From: Tolypothrix sp. PCC 7910
GTDB taxonomy: Bacteria > Cyanobacteriota > Cyanobacteriia > Cyanobacteriales > Nostocaceae
NCBI RefSeq assembly: GCF_011769525.1
Contig: NZ_CP050440.1
Location: 310,001-374,000 of the forward strand
Direction of reading: 5' to 3'
DNA length: 64,000 bases
Part shown: positions 35,243 through 43,042 of the stretch, one piece after another
Position numbering within the stretch: the first letter of the stretch is position 1
Layout of the letters: the number at the start of each line of letters is the position of its first letter
Notes under the pieces: generated by a model
Seen by the model: only the letters and a program-made list of their open reading frames with translations
The model's database searches: none
Told to the model about the DNA's origin: nothing
Position numbers and translations under genes: made by a program

Positions 35243-36796
35243 ATGCCTCTCTCGCGCATAGTAACGCTGATTGTTGGTTTGATAGTGATTTTGGGGTTAA
35301 GCCTGTGGCTGATTGATTCCCTGTCACGCCTCTACTGGCAGTTGTCTTATTCGCCACTGCTGGGCAATTTGCTGTTGCTGCTGTTAATTGTGCTCATCGC
35401 CGGATTAGTTGCGGCTTTTGTTTATTATGTGTTGGTACTACAAGCTGGGGAAAAACGTTCTCGCCGCCAGCGTCCGCGCGTAACTCCAGCGCAAATCCCT
35501 GCTGCTAAATCTGATGCGGCTTCTTCCACTTTACAAGCTGTGCGCCAGCAGGTGGCACAAATTCAAGATGAGGTCACAAGACAAGCTTTACTCAGCCGAT
35601 CGCGGGAGATTGAAGTCAATTTAGTACGGGGTGAAATCCAAGTAGTAGTATTTGGGACAGGAAGCGCTGGTAAAACTTCCTTGGTAAATGCCATTATGGG
35701 GCGCATGGTAGGCCAGGTGAATGCACCAATGGGTACAACCCAGGTAGGAGAAACCTATTGTCTACGCTTGAAGGGTTTGGAACGCAAAATTTTAATTACC
35801 GATACCCCAGGGATTTTAGAAGCAGGAGTTGCAGGGACAGAACGGGAACAACTAGCAAGGGCCTTAGCCACAGAAGCTGATTTATTATTATTTGTTGTCG
35901 ATAATGATTTACGACGATCGGAATATGAACCCCTTAAAGGTTTGGCAGAAATTGGTAAGCGATCGCTGTTAATTCTCAATAAAACAGATTTATATACAGA
36001 TGATGATAAGGAAGCTATTTTGGCGCGCTTGCGTCAACGGGTGCGGGGATTTATTGCCCCTAATGATGTGGTTGCGATCGCTGCTAATCCCCAAACTGCC
36101 CAATTAGAAACTGGCGAAATCTTCCAACCTGAACCGGATATTGTGCCGTTGCTGCGGCGAATGGCAGCAATTTTACGGGCTGAGGGTGAAGATTTAGTAG
36201 CAGATAATATTCTCTTGCAATCTCTGCGATTAGGAGAAGAAGCGCGTAAACTCATCGATGCTCAACGTCGTCGCCAAGCAGATAAAATAGTTGAGCGCTT
36301 TCAGTGGATTGGTGCTGGTGTGGTATCAGTTACACCTTTACCAGTTGTAGATTTACTAGCAACTGCGGCTGTGAATGCCCAAATGGTCGTAGAAATTGGT
36401 AGGATTTATGGTTGTGAATTGAACATGGAACGGGGGCGAGAATTAGCCCTATCTTTAGCCAAAACCCTGGCCAGTTTAGGAATTGTCAAAGGTGCAATTC
36501 AACTACTTTCTACAGCTTTGCAAACTAACCCAGCTACTTTTATTGTCGGGCGGGCAATTCAAGGGGTAACAGCCGCTTATTTAACTCGAATTGCCGGGAA
36601 AAGTTTTATTGAATATTTTCGCCACGATCAAGATTGGGGCGATGGTGGGATGACAGAAGTTGTACAGCGACAGTTTCAAATGAATCGCCGCGATGAATTT
36701 ATTAAGGCGTTTGTCCAAGAAGCGATCGCGCGGGTAGTGAAACCTTTAACAGATAAATCGGAAGTTGCGGAAGAAGCTAATGAAGAGCAAATTTAG
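35243..36796 (+). CDS. Membrane-anchored GTPase with DUF697 domain
   Basis: A 517-residue protein with two N-terminal membrane spans (TLIVGLIVILGLSLWLIDSL and LLLLLLIVLIAGLVAAFVYYVLVL, residues 7-26 and 43-66), a basic linker (KRSRRQRPR), then an Era/TrmE-type G domain: G1 GTGSAGKTS at 138-146, G3 DTPGI near 191 and G4 NKTD near 247. The C-terminal third is a DUF697-like segment with hydrophobic helices (GAGVVSVTPLPVVDLLATAAVNAQMVVEIGRIYG; FIVGRAIQGVTAAYLTRIAGK). The family is widespread in cyanobacteria and related to YcjF-like proteins; the cellular role is unknown. The start is the ATG 20 bases after a TACTGAATACTC stretch, without a strong ribosome binding site. Confidence 0.85.
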   Translation: MPLSRIVTLIVGLIVILGLSLWLIDSLSRLYWQLSYSPLLGNLLLLLLIVLIAGLVAAFVYYVLVLQAGEKRSRRQRPRVTPAQIPAAKSDAASSTLQAVRQQVAQIQDEVTRQALLSRSREIEVNLVRGEIQVVVFGTGSAGKTSLVNAIMGRMVGQVNAPMGTTQVGETYCLRLKGLERKILITDTPGILEAGVAGTEREQLARALATEADLLLFVVDNDLRRSEYEPLKGLAEIGKRSLLILNKTDLYTDDDKEAILARLRQRVRGFIAPNDVVAIAANPQTAQLETGEIFQPEPDIVPLLRRMAAILRAEGEDLVADNILLQSLRLGEEARKLIDAQRRRQADKIVERFQWIGAGVVSVTPLPVVDLLATAAVNAQMVVEIGRIYGCELNMERGRELALSLAKTLASLGIVKGAIQLLSTALQTNPATFIVGRAIQGVTAAYLTRIAGKSFIEYFRHDQDWGDGGMTEVVQRQFQMNRRDEFIKAFVQEAIARVVKPLTDKSEVAEEANEEQI

Positions 36797-37211
36797 ACCA
36801 AGGGGCAGGGTTGAGACGCGATTAATCGCGTCTCTAGGCGAAAGGGAGAGAAAGAGAAATATTAGGTCATAGATACCCGACTTTTTCAAAAATTTGGGTA
36901 TCTGAACAACTGCAACCTGTGAAAATCAATCGCGTGGAGTAGTAGGTAGACAACAATCTTGTGACCTCAAAACTTGTATTGCTACAAATCCGAGCAAATA
37001 CTCAAGCACTAGGTTAGATTGCGACTGCATGATCAAAATATCATCCTTTGGCTTTGGTGTTAGGTATGGGAATTGAGCATGGTTAATGGGTAATTGGTAA
37101 CAAGTAATGGGAAATTCTCCTCCTCCCTGCTTCCTCATCCCCCTCATCTCCCTCATTCCCTAATCCCCAGTCCCTAGTCCCCAATCCCCACTCCCCAATC
37201 CCCCATTCCTT
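36797..37211. other. Intergenic region with palindrome and heptamer repeats
   Basis: 415 bases without a supported gene. A perfect 22-base palindrome of the GAGACGCGAT family lies at 36813-36834, just after the GTPase stop. An 11-base direct repeat (GATACCCGAC / GGTATCTG area near 36870-36905) and CCCCAGT/CCCCAAT tandem units near 37155-37205 fill the rest. The 76-codon reverse frame here is repeat-derived. Confidence 0.5.
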
Positions 37212-40200
37212 ATGACAAATGATCGGGCTACCGGGTTAAGACAATTCAGCCTTACCCCCGACCAACTTACGACATTGTTTCCTTTTCATCTGGTGATCGA
37301 TAGAGAGATGAAGATTGTCCAGGTAGGTGAGGTAATTCAACGTATTCTGGAACCGATCGCGATCGCAAATACTTACTTAGAAGATCATTTCCAAGTTACT
37401 CGCCTCAAGTGTTCAAAGCGATCGCTGTTTGTTTTGGAATCCCACGACCATAAAATCCATCTCAAGGGGGAGATGGTATATATGGAAGCATCGGATCAGG
37501 TGCTGTTTCATGGTTATCCTCAAATGAGGGATATTGCTGAGTTGCAAAAGCTAAATTTGCAAGTCAATGATTTTCCTTTATATGACTCTGTTCCTGATGA
37601 TGTTGCCACATTGCAGAACCAGAATACAGCAGACATCACGCATCAGCAAGCTGAATTAGAAGCCACAACCGCAAGATTAAGAACGCTGATAGAAAGTTTA
37701 CATTTTGGTGTTTTGATAGCAGACGAAAATCAAAAGATTTTATTAGTAAATCAGCAATTATGCGATCAGTTTCAGCTTTCTATACCAGCAGCAGCTTTAG
37801 AAGGTTTAGACTGTCGCCAAGCAGTTGAGAATTGTAAGCAACTGTTTGCTGAACCAGAAAAATTTGTGCAGGACTTAGAAGAGATTCATTGCCAAAGGAA
37901 AGTAGTTGTACATCAACAATGGCAACTCCAAGATGGACGAACTATTGCCCAAGATTATGTCCCAATTGTGGTTGAGCAAAAATTTTATGGTCATCTGTGG
38001 AAATATCGCGATATCACTTTAGAGAATCAATCCAAAAATGCTCTGCAACTGAGTGAAGAACGGTTACAGCTAGCTTTGGATGCCGTAGAAGAGGGGCTAT
38101 GGGATTGGAATTTAAGGACAGGGGAAGTATATCGTAGCCCACGTTGGCTTTCTATGCTGGATTATGCCCCAGAAGAAATAGAAAGCAATATCAAAGCTAA
38201 AAATCAGTTGATCCATCCAGAGGATCTAGCTTTAATGCGACAAAAACTGATCGCCCACTTCCGGGGTGAAACTCCTGTTTATGAAGCAGAACTACGTTTA
38301 CTCGCTAAATCTGGAGAATGGAAGTGGATTTTGGATCGGGGTAAGTTGGTGCGTCACAATTCCCAAGGAAAACCCTTGAGAATGGTAGGCACACATTTGG
38401 ATATTACCAAGCACAAACAGGCAGCAGCAGATCTACAGCAGCAATATCAACGTGCTATGCTGCTCCAGCAAATTACCGAAGAAATTCGTCAGTCTTTGCA
38501 AGCGCCGCAAATTCTTCAGACAACAGTCACACAAGTACAGCGAATTTTGCAGAGCGATCGCGTCATTATTTGCCAAATTCACCCAGATGGTTCGGGAAAA
38601 ATTATTCAAGAAGCTGTAGTTCCGGGATGGTTGGTGACTCTCGGTCACGATATTTACGATCCCTGCTTGAAAGATAGATACCTAAATTTGTATCGTCAGG
38701 GCAAGACAACAATGGTTGCTGATTTGGAGGAAGCTGCATTAGAGCCTTGCTATGTAGAAGTTTTACAGCAATTTCAGGTAAAAGCTAATTTAGTCGTACC
38801 GATTCGCGTGCGAGAAAATTTGTGGGGGTTACTGATTGTTCATCAATGCGATCGCCCGAGACAATGGACGCAATGGGAAGTGGATTTGCTCAAATATCTC
38901 GCCGATCAAATGGGTATTGCTCTGACCCAAGCGCAATTACTGGCTCAGGAAACTCATCAAGCCTCTCTCTTAGCACAGCAGAATGAACAGCTGAACTTTG
39001 CCAAGCAAGCTGCAGAAGCTGCCAATATCGCTAAGGGTAATTTTCTGGCTACCATGAGCCATGAAATTCGTACCCCCATGAATGCGATCATCGGCATGAC
39101 AGGACTACTTTTGGATACTCCTTTGCAGCCTGAGCAACTGGATTTTGTGGAAACTATCCGCAACAGTGGTGATGCCTTATTAACGATTATCAATGATATT
39201 CTGGACTTTTCTAAAATCGAGTCTGGCAAGCTGGATCTGGAAGAACAGCCCTTTGACTTGCGGGTATGTATCGAGGAAGCCTTAGATTTGTTGGCTCCCC
39301 AGGCGGCCTCAAAAGGTATTGAATTGATGTATCAATTGGATTCAGACATCCCGACGCAAATTATTGGTGATATTACCCGCTTACGCCAAATTTTCTGGAA
39401 TTTGCTCAGTAATGCTGTGAAATTTACCAATGAGGGGGAAATAGTTGTGGCGATCGCGGCCCAACCATCAGTTCTGCAACGGGGAACTACACCCACCGAA
39501 CCGCAAATCTACGAGTTTCAATTTGCCGTTAGAGACACAGGTATTGGCATCCCGCGCGATCGCCTGGATCGATTGTTCAAGCCTTTTAGCCAAGTTGATG
39601 CTTCCATGACTAGACGTTATGGCGGTACTGGATTGGGGTTAGCTATCAGCACCCGTCTGTGCGAGTTGATGGGCGGGAGAATGTGGGTAGAAAGTGAAGT
39701 AGGTAGAGGTTCTACCTTTTATTTCAACCTAACATTATTAGTTGATCCTGCTGGTCTTAATAGCACCTTAATTTTTGATTTAGATTTACGCGGTCAAAGG
39801 TTACTCTTGGTAGCAGCTAATGCCAATTTAAGAAAATGTTTAACTTCCCAACTTCAAACTTTGGGATTATATGTCCAAGCTGTAGAATCTAACGTGGCAG
39901 CTCTGCACTGGATACGTCAACAAACCACTTTTGACCTAGCTGTATTAGATATTGATAGTCCACAGATCAATGTTCTCAACTTAACATCTCAAATCCGCGC
40001 CATACCCAGACACCAAAATTTACCTTTAATCATGCTCAGTTCTAAAGGCAAGCAAACTCTAGAGGTAAAACAAATGGCAGCTGAGTTTCATGCTTATTTG
40101 CATAAACCAGTGCGGCAGTATCAATTACATCAAACTTTATTAGAAATTATTCGTAGTGCTGGCTCTAACCAAGTTGACCCCAAAGCCACCATACCTTCTT

Positions 40201-40625
40201 ACTCTCGTTTACCGACTGCAACTGTCCCAGAACGCGATAAGCAGACTGTGCAAAACTTACCACTGAAGATTTTGCTGGTAGAAGATGGGTTAGTGAATCA
40301 GAAAGTCGCCCTGAAATTGCTCGAGCGTTTAGGTTACCGAGCAGATGTAGCTAATCACGGACGGGAAGCCCTAGAAGCATTGCAACGACAAATATATGAT
40401 GTTGTGTTTATGGATCTGCAAATGCCAGAAATGGATGGTTTAGAAACCACCCGCCGGATTCGCAAAGAACTCCCACCTGCTGCTCAACCTCGCATAATTG
40501 CCATGACTGCTCATGCGCGCCCAGAAGACCGTCAGGAGTGCTTAAGTGTTGGTATGGATGACTACATTAGTAAGCCTATTAGTCTAGAAGCGATCGCTGC
40601 AATTCTTAAAAAGTCAGATATTTAG
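37212..40625 (+). CDS. HNOBA-PAS-GAF hybrid histidine kinase with two receivers
   Basis: A 1,137-residue soluble hybrid kinase. The N-terminus (about residues 8-135) is an H-NOX-associated domain (HNOBA): LFPFHLVIDREMKIVQVG, then LKGEMVYMEASDQVLFHGYP and LNLQVNDFPLYDS. A coiled coil and two PAS domains follow (about 155-270 and 275-400), then a phytochrome-like GAF (about 420-580), HisKA with the MSHEIRTPMNAIIG box near 614, HATPase (about 720-850, DTGIGIPRDR and GGTGLGLAIS), a degenerate receiver (about 858-975, lacking the paired acidic residues) and a C-terminal receiver (about 1018-1133) with VFMDLQMPEMDG. HNOBA normally couples to an H-NOX nitric oxide or oxygen sensor, usually the preceding gene; none is adjacent here. 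Confidence 0.9.
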   Translation: MTNDRATGLRQFSLTPDQLTTLFPFHLVIDREMKIVQVGEVIQRILEPIAIANTYLEDHFQVTRLKCSKRSLFVLESHDHKIHLKGEMVYMEASDQVLFHGYPQMRDIAELQKLNLQVNDFPLYDSVPDDVATLQNQNTADITHQQAELEATTARLRTLIESLHFGVLIADENQKILLVNQQLCDQFQLSIPAAALEGLDCRQAVENCKQLFAEPEKFVQDLEEIHCQRKVVVHQQWQLQDGRTIAQDYVPIVVEQKFYGHLWKYRDITLENQSKNALQLSEERLQLALDAVEEGLWDWNLRTGEVYRSPRWLSMLDYAPEEIESNIKAKNQLIHPEDLALMRQKLIAHFRGETPVYEAELRLLAKSGEWKWILDRGKLVRHNSQGKPLRMVGTHLDITKHKQAAADLQQQYQRAMLLQQITEEIRQSLQAPQILQTTVTQVQRILQSDRVIICQIHPDGSGKIIQEAVVPGWLVTLGHDIYDPCLKDRYLNLYRQGKTTMVADLEEAALEPCYVEVLQQFQVKANLVVPIRVRENLWGLLIVHQCDRPRQWTQWEVDLLKYLADQMGIALTQAQLLAQETHQASLLAQQNEQLNFAKQAAEAANIAKGNFLATMSHEIRTPMNAIIGMTGLLLDTPLQPEQLDFVETIRNSGDALLTIINDILDFSKIESGKLDLEEQPFDLRVCIEEALDLLAPQAASKGIELMYQLDSDIPTQIIGDITRLRQIFWNLLSNAVKFTNEGEIVVAIAAQPSVLQRGTTPTEPQIYEFQFAVRDTGIGIPRDRLDRLFKPFSQVDASMTRRYGGTGLGLAISTRLCELMGGRMWVESEVGRGSTFYFNLTLLVDPAGLNSTLIFDLDLRGQRLLLVAANANLRKCLTSQLQTLGLYVQAVESNVAALHWIRQQTTFDLAVLDIDSPQINVLNLTSQIRAIPRHQNLPLIMLSSKGKQTLEVKQMAAEFHAYLHKPVRQYQLHQTLLEIIRSAGSNQVDPKATIPSYSRLPTATVPERDKQTVQNLPLKILLVEDGLVNQKVALKLLERLGYRADVANHGREALEALQRQIYDVVFMDLQMPEMDGLETTRRIRKELPPAAQPRIIAMTAHARPEDRQECLSVGMDDYISKPISLEAIAAILKKSDI

Positions 40626-40678
40626 TTGAAACCTTGAATTATGCTAGCGTGGAAGCAAGAAGCAGGGTACAAATAATA

Positions 40679-40915
40679 ATGGATAAAACAGTAACACTCG
40701 AAGACGCATTAAACTTAGTAAAAGAGCTTTCGTTGATAGATAAAATCCGCCTAATTGAACAAATTGCACCTCAAATTGAACATGAGATTGCAAATATTCA
40801 ATCTCCATCTAGAAAGTCATTACGAGGATTGTGGCGAGATAGTAATGTGACTGAATTAGATATTGCCCAAATGCGTCAACAAGTTTGGCAAAACTTCCCG
40901 CGAGAGGATGTTTAA
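40679..40915 (+). CDS. Small VapB-like antitoxin
   Basis: A 78-residue protein, starting at the ATG at 40679 (MDKTVTLEDALNLVKELSLIDK). The N-terminal half is helical and acidic with a VKELSLIDKIRLIEQIAP segment, and the C-terminal part SLRGLWRDSNVTELDIAQMRQQVW is typical of antitoxins encoded directly before PIN-domain toxins in cyanobacteria. It follows the hybrid kinase by 53 bases. Its stop TAA overlaps the toxin ATG by one base (TAATG). It probably neutralises the toxin and binds the operon promoter; the reading is based on gene pairing more than on motif. Confidence 0.7.
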   Translation: MDKTVTLEDALNLVKELSLIDKIRLIEQIAPQIEHEIANIQSPSRKSLRGLWRDSNVTELDIAQMRQQVWQNFPREDV

Positions 40916-41299
40916 TGTCTAATTTGGTAACAGATACTCATGCACTAATTTGGTACTTAGAAGATAGCCCAAACCTTGGTATTGCTGCCAATGAAGCATT
41001 TAAGAAATGCGACAAAGGCGAAATTATAATCTACATCCCTACAATTTACTTAGTTGAAATAGTCTACTTGCAAGAAAGAAAACGAATATCAGCTAGATAC
41101 TGCATTAGCTAGTGGCACTACTGGATTAGTCGTAGTTAACTTAACTACTGAAATAGTTGAAGCACTAACCACAATACCACGCGATACTATTCCAGATATG
41201 CCTAACAGGATTATTGCGGCAACAGCAAAGCAGATGGGTTTACCTTTGATTAGTCGAGATTCCAAAATAGTTTCATCTGGAATCAATATTGTTTGGTAA
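40915..41299 (+). pseudogene. VapC-type PIN-domain toxin, frameshifted
   Basis: VapC toxins are Mg-dependent RNases. The first frame reads SNLVTDTHALIWYLEDSPNL (first catalytic aspartate in the TDTHALIW motif) and IYLVEIVYLQERK (conserved glutamate), then stops at 41112. Continuing from about 41083 in the other frame gives EYQLDTALASG, then IPRDTIPDMPNRIIAATAKQ and MGLPLISRDSKI, the second half of a PIN domain with its remaining acidic residues, ending at 41299. One base change in length near 41080-41085 separates the halves. The gene is probably inactive while its antitoxin is intact. A sequencing error is the alternative. Confidence 0.8.
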
Positions 41300-41477
41300 A
41301 TAAATTGCTATTACAGAGAGTAATAGGCTGAATTACTTGTTCGATTTGAAAATTTTTAATCCAAAATCCAAAATCCAAAATCTAAAATCCCCAATTTTGA
41401 AGGAGCGCACCCTGAAATTACATAAGAAAGGACGCACCTGATGATTTTTAAATTCTTGAAGGAGTCAAATTATTTAT
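41300..41477. repeat. AAAATCC tandem repeats between broken vapC and PAS-like gene
   Basis: CAAAATC/AAAATCC-type units at about 41358-41392. No gene. Confidence 0.6.
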
Positions 41478-42158
41478 TTAAGCCTGTTCCAATACTCCTG
41501 GTGGAATAGGAACAAGTTGAGGTGTTGACAAGGCAGTTCCCTGTCTATACCAAATACCTTCAACCTCAAAAGCCTCGAATTGAGTGGTGAGAATCGCCCA
41601 AGCGCGCTCATTCAATCCCGCAGAATATGTCCAGGTGAACTGGCGATCGTTATGTAATCTTTGTTCCAGTTCTGCTAAATCCTCAGGTAGCCAAAATTGG
41701 GTCATTACCCTTTGGGTAGCAATTTCTGGTGGTGTCTCTAACATATCAGCCATAGGCTGATTCACAATGATTTGCTTGCGAGTATCTTGTCTGACGATAC
41801 TAACAGGACGCTCATTTTCTGCAGCGGCTACCATGCGGTACAACAATTCTGACGGTATTTGTAACTGGCTACAAAACACAGAACCTTGATATTGTAATAT
41901 CCGTTCCGCAGTTTCTGCGGAAGTTGGCGGTTCTTGAGTCGCCATCCACCCAAAAAATTCAATTGGGTTCTTACAACCTCGCCAGCGAATCCGCACTTTC
42001 CCATTAATTCTGTATGCAGTTTCACTGAGAGCGTCTCCGTAACTTTGCGCTAACTGCGTAGCTTCACGCTTAGTAGGAGCAACAATTGAAACTCCCTCGT
42101 GAGACATTTTATAATTCCACCCCGGTAAGTTGAGGATTCTAAGAATACTCACACTCAT
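41478..42158 (-). CDS. PAS-like-domain protein, second gene of an RHH operon
   Basis: A 226-residue protein without recognised name. The middle to C-terminal part (about residues 110-215) looks like a single PAS-type sensor fold: PVSIVRQDTRKQIIVNQPMADMLE, a helical stretch WLPEDLAELEQRL, and a beta-rich end FTWTYSAGLNERAWAILTTQFEAFEVEGIWYRQG. The N-terminal 70 residues (ILNLPGWNYKMSHEGVSIVAPTKREATQLAQSYG) are of unknown fold. The ATG at 42158 is preferred over the GTG at 42170 because GGAGG lies 11 bases before it. It overlaps the upstream gene by 20 bases, so the two are translationally coupled. A regulatory role is inferred from the partner. Confidence 0.6.
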   Translation of the reverse strand: MSVSILRILNLPGWNYKMSHEGVSIVAPTKREATQLAQSYGDALSETAYRINGKVRIRWRGCKNPIEFFGWMATQEPPTSAETAERILQYQGSVFCSQLQIPSELLYRMVAAAENERPVSIVRQDTRKQIIVNQPMADMLETPPEIATQRVMTQFWLPEDLAELEQRLHNDRQFTWTYSAGLNERAWAILTTQFEAFEVEGIWYRQGTALSTPQLVPIPPGVLEQA

Positions 42159-42594
42159 CTTCTTTGACACCTCCAGAATCTCTATACACTTTTACACCCC
42201 TAGTATCTTGATATACGGACAATTTAAAGGTTTCTTGCCAAATCTTTATCCTTTCCTCCTCCGGGATGGCTAAAACCGATGTGATAATGGCAAAGTCCCC
42301 TGGTGTTGGTAAAACTTCACCTTTGGCTAACGCTGATAAGTTTTTTACTCCACAGCGTTTCAGTTCTGCCATATTGGTTCGCACCAAATCAGCAATGGTT
42401 TTGGGAGCAGCATTTCGAGAACTATTCGAGCGAGAACCCGTTTTTTGGGCTATCCACTCTTGGGCCATCTCTTCGATCGCATCGCTTTGGGAAATGCCTA
42501 AACGAGCACAGATGCTCTTGAACTCCAGAGCTAAATCTAGGGGAATATAGCCGCTGATTTGCTTGTAATCATCAGAACGCCTTCTGTCAGTCAT
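42139..42594 (-). CDS. Ribbon-helix-helix-like DNA-binding protein
   Basis: A 151-residue protein. Residues about 12-45 (ISGYIPLDLALEFKSICARLGISQSDAIEEMAQEWI) have the strand-helix-helix pattern of ribbon-helix-helix regulators. A polar linker (KTGSRSNSSRNAA) leads to a second helical domain, with LAKGEVLPTPGDFAIITSVLAIPEEERIKIW resembling the second half of an XRE-type helix-turn-helix. The last 25 residues are acidic. It is the first gene of a coupled pair with the PAS-like gene, and its start lies about 65 bases from an inverted repeat (42658-42703) that could be its operator. Such pairs are common on cyanobacterial plasmids; the function here is unknown. Confidence 0.6.
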   Translation of the reverse strand: MTDRRRSDDYKQISGYIPLDLALEFKSICARLGISQSDAIEEMAQEWIAQKTGSRSNSSRNAAPKTIADLVRTNMAELKRCGVKNLSALAKGEVLPTPGDFAIITSVLAIPEEERIKIWQETFKLSVYQDTRGVKVYRDSGGVKEDECEYS

Positions 42595-42657
42595 ATACCG
42601 AAATCCTGAATATTACGCTTGTCTTTTATTTTCTCTCATGAAGTCACAAATGCAAGA

Positions 42658-42703
42658 CATTTTTTTTTGTCTAAATTAAATGACAGCTTGACAAAAAAAA
42701 ATG
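42658..42703. promoter_or_regulatory. T9/A9 inverted repeat, candidate operator of the RHH gene
   Basis: CATTTTTTTTTGTC at 42658-42671 is perfectly complementary to 42690-42703, with an 18-base centre that adds another TGACA (42681). TGACA thus occurs three times at 42681, 42689 and 42702. The right arm contains the -35 box of the forward small-RNA promoter. Spacing and symmetry fit a site for a ribbon-helix-helix repressor acting on both divergent units; this is inference. Confidence 0.45.
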
Positions 42704-42716
42704 ACAAACTTAGTAT
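42688..42716 (+). promoter_or_regulatory. Sigma-70-type promoter for a small RNA
   Basis: TTGACA at 42688-42693, a 17-base spacer, and TAGTAT at 42711-42716. The -35 is perfect and the -10 matches four of six positions. It points away from the RHH gene into a gap that contains a terminator 50 bases further on, so the expected start is near 42723. Confidence 0.6.
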
Positions 42717-42722
42717 GGGAAA

Positions 42723-42808
42723 TGGAGCAGTAAGCGGCTGAAGACTAAAAACGGTAGATACCCTTAGAAGCTAGCTGCTATATCTGGTAGCTAGCTTCTC
42801 ACTTTTTT
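42723..42808 (+). ncRNA. Candidate small RNA (about 85 nt) between regulator operon and giant kinase
   Basis: Bounded by the promoter at 42688-42716 and a strong terminator at 42766-42808. No open frame with a ribosome binding site lies in between. The body has a GCGGCTGAAGAC segment and an unpaired stretch before the terminator. Not recognised as a known Yfr, NsiR or 6S RNA. Confidence 0.5.
42766..42808 (+). terminator. Rho-independent terminator
   Basis: AGAAGCTAGCT (42766-42776) pairs perfectly with AGCTAGCTTCT (42789-42799) around a 12-base loop, followed by CAC and six T residues (42803-42808). No forward-strand protein gene precedes it, which supports a short RNA gene. Confidence 0.75.
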
Positions 42809-43042
42809 GTAGATGCGAGAGTTTTTTTGAGTCTCTATATATTCAGTATATCTGCTTATAAAAATTTGGCAATAGTAGCTATGCAAATAGTTTTCGGGGA
42901 TTGTTTAATTTTGGGTAGAGAATAAGGCGAGTAGATTTTCATACTTGGGTGAGGTGTAAAAATTATATTGGGGCATGGGGCATTGGGCATTGGTAATTGG
43001 GTGTTTGTTACTTCTCCTTGTCCCCCCATCTCCCTCATCCCA
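42809..43042. other. Remainder of the gap before the giant kinase
   Basis: No gene. GGGCATT/GGGCATG-type heptamers near 42972-43000 and TCCCCCCATCTCCC sequence just before the kinase stop codon. Confidence 0.45.

Noticed and set aside
36926-37156. 76-codon reverse open frame
   Set aside because: Composed partly of heptamer repeats and without any recognisable protein feature.
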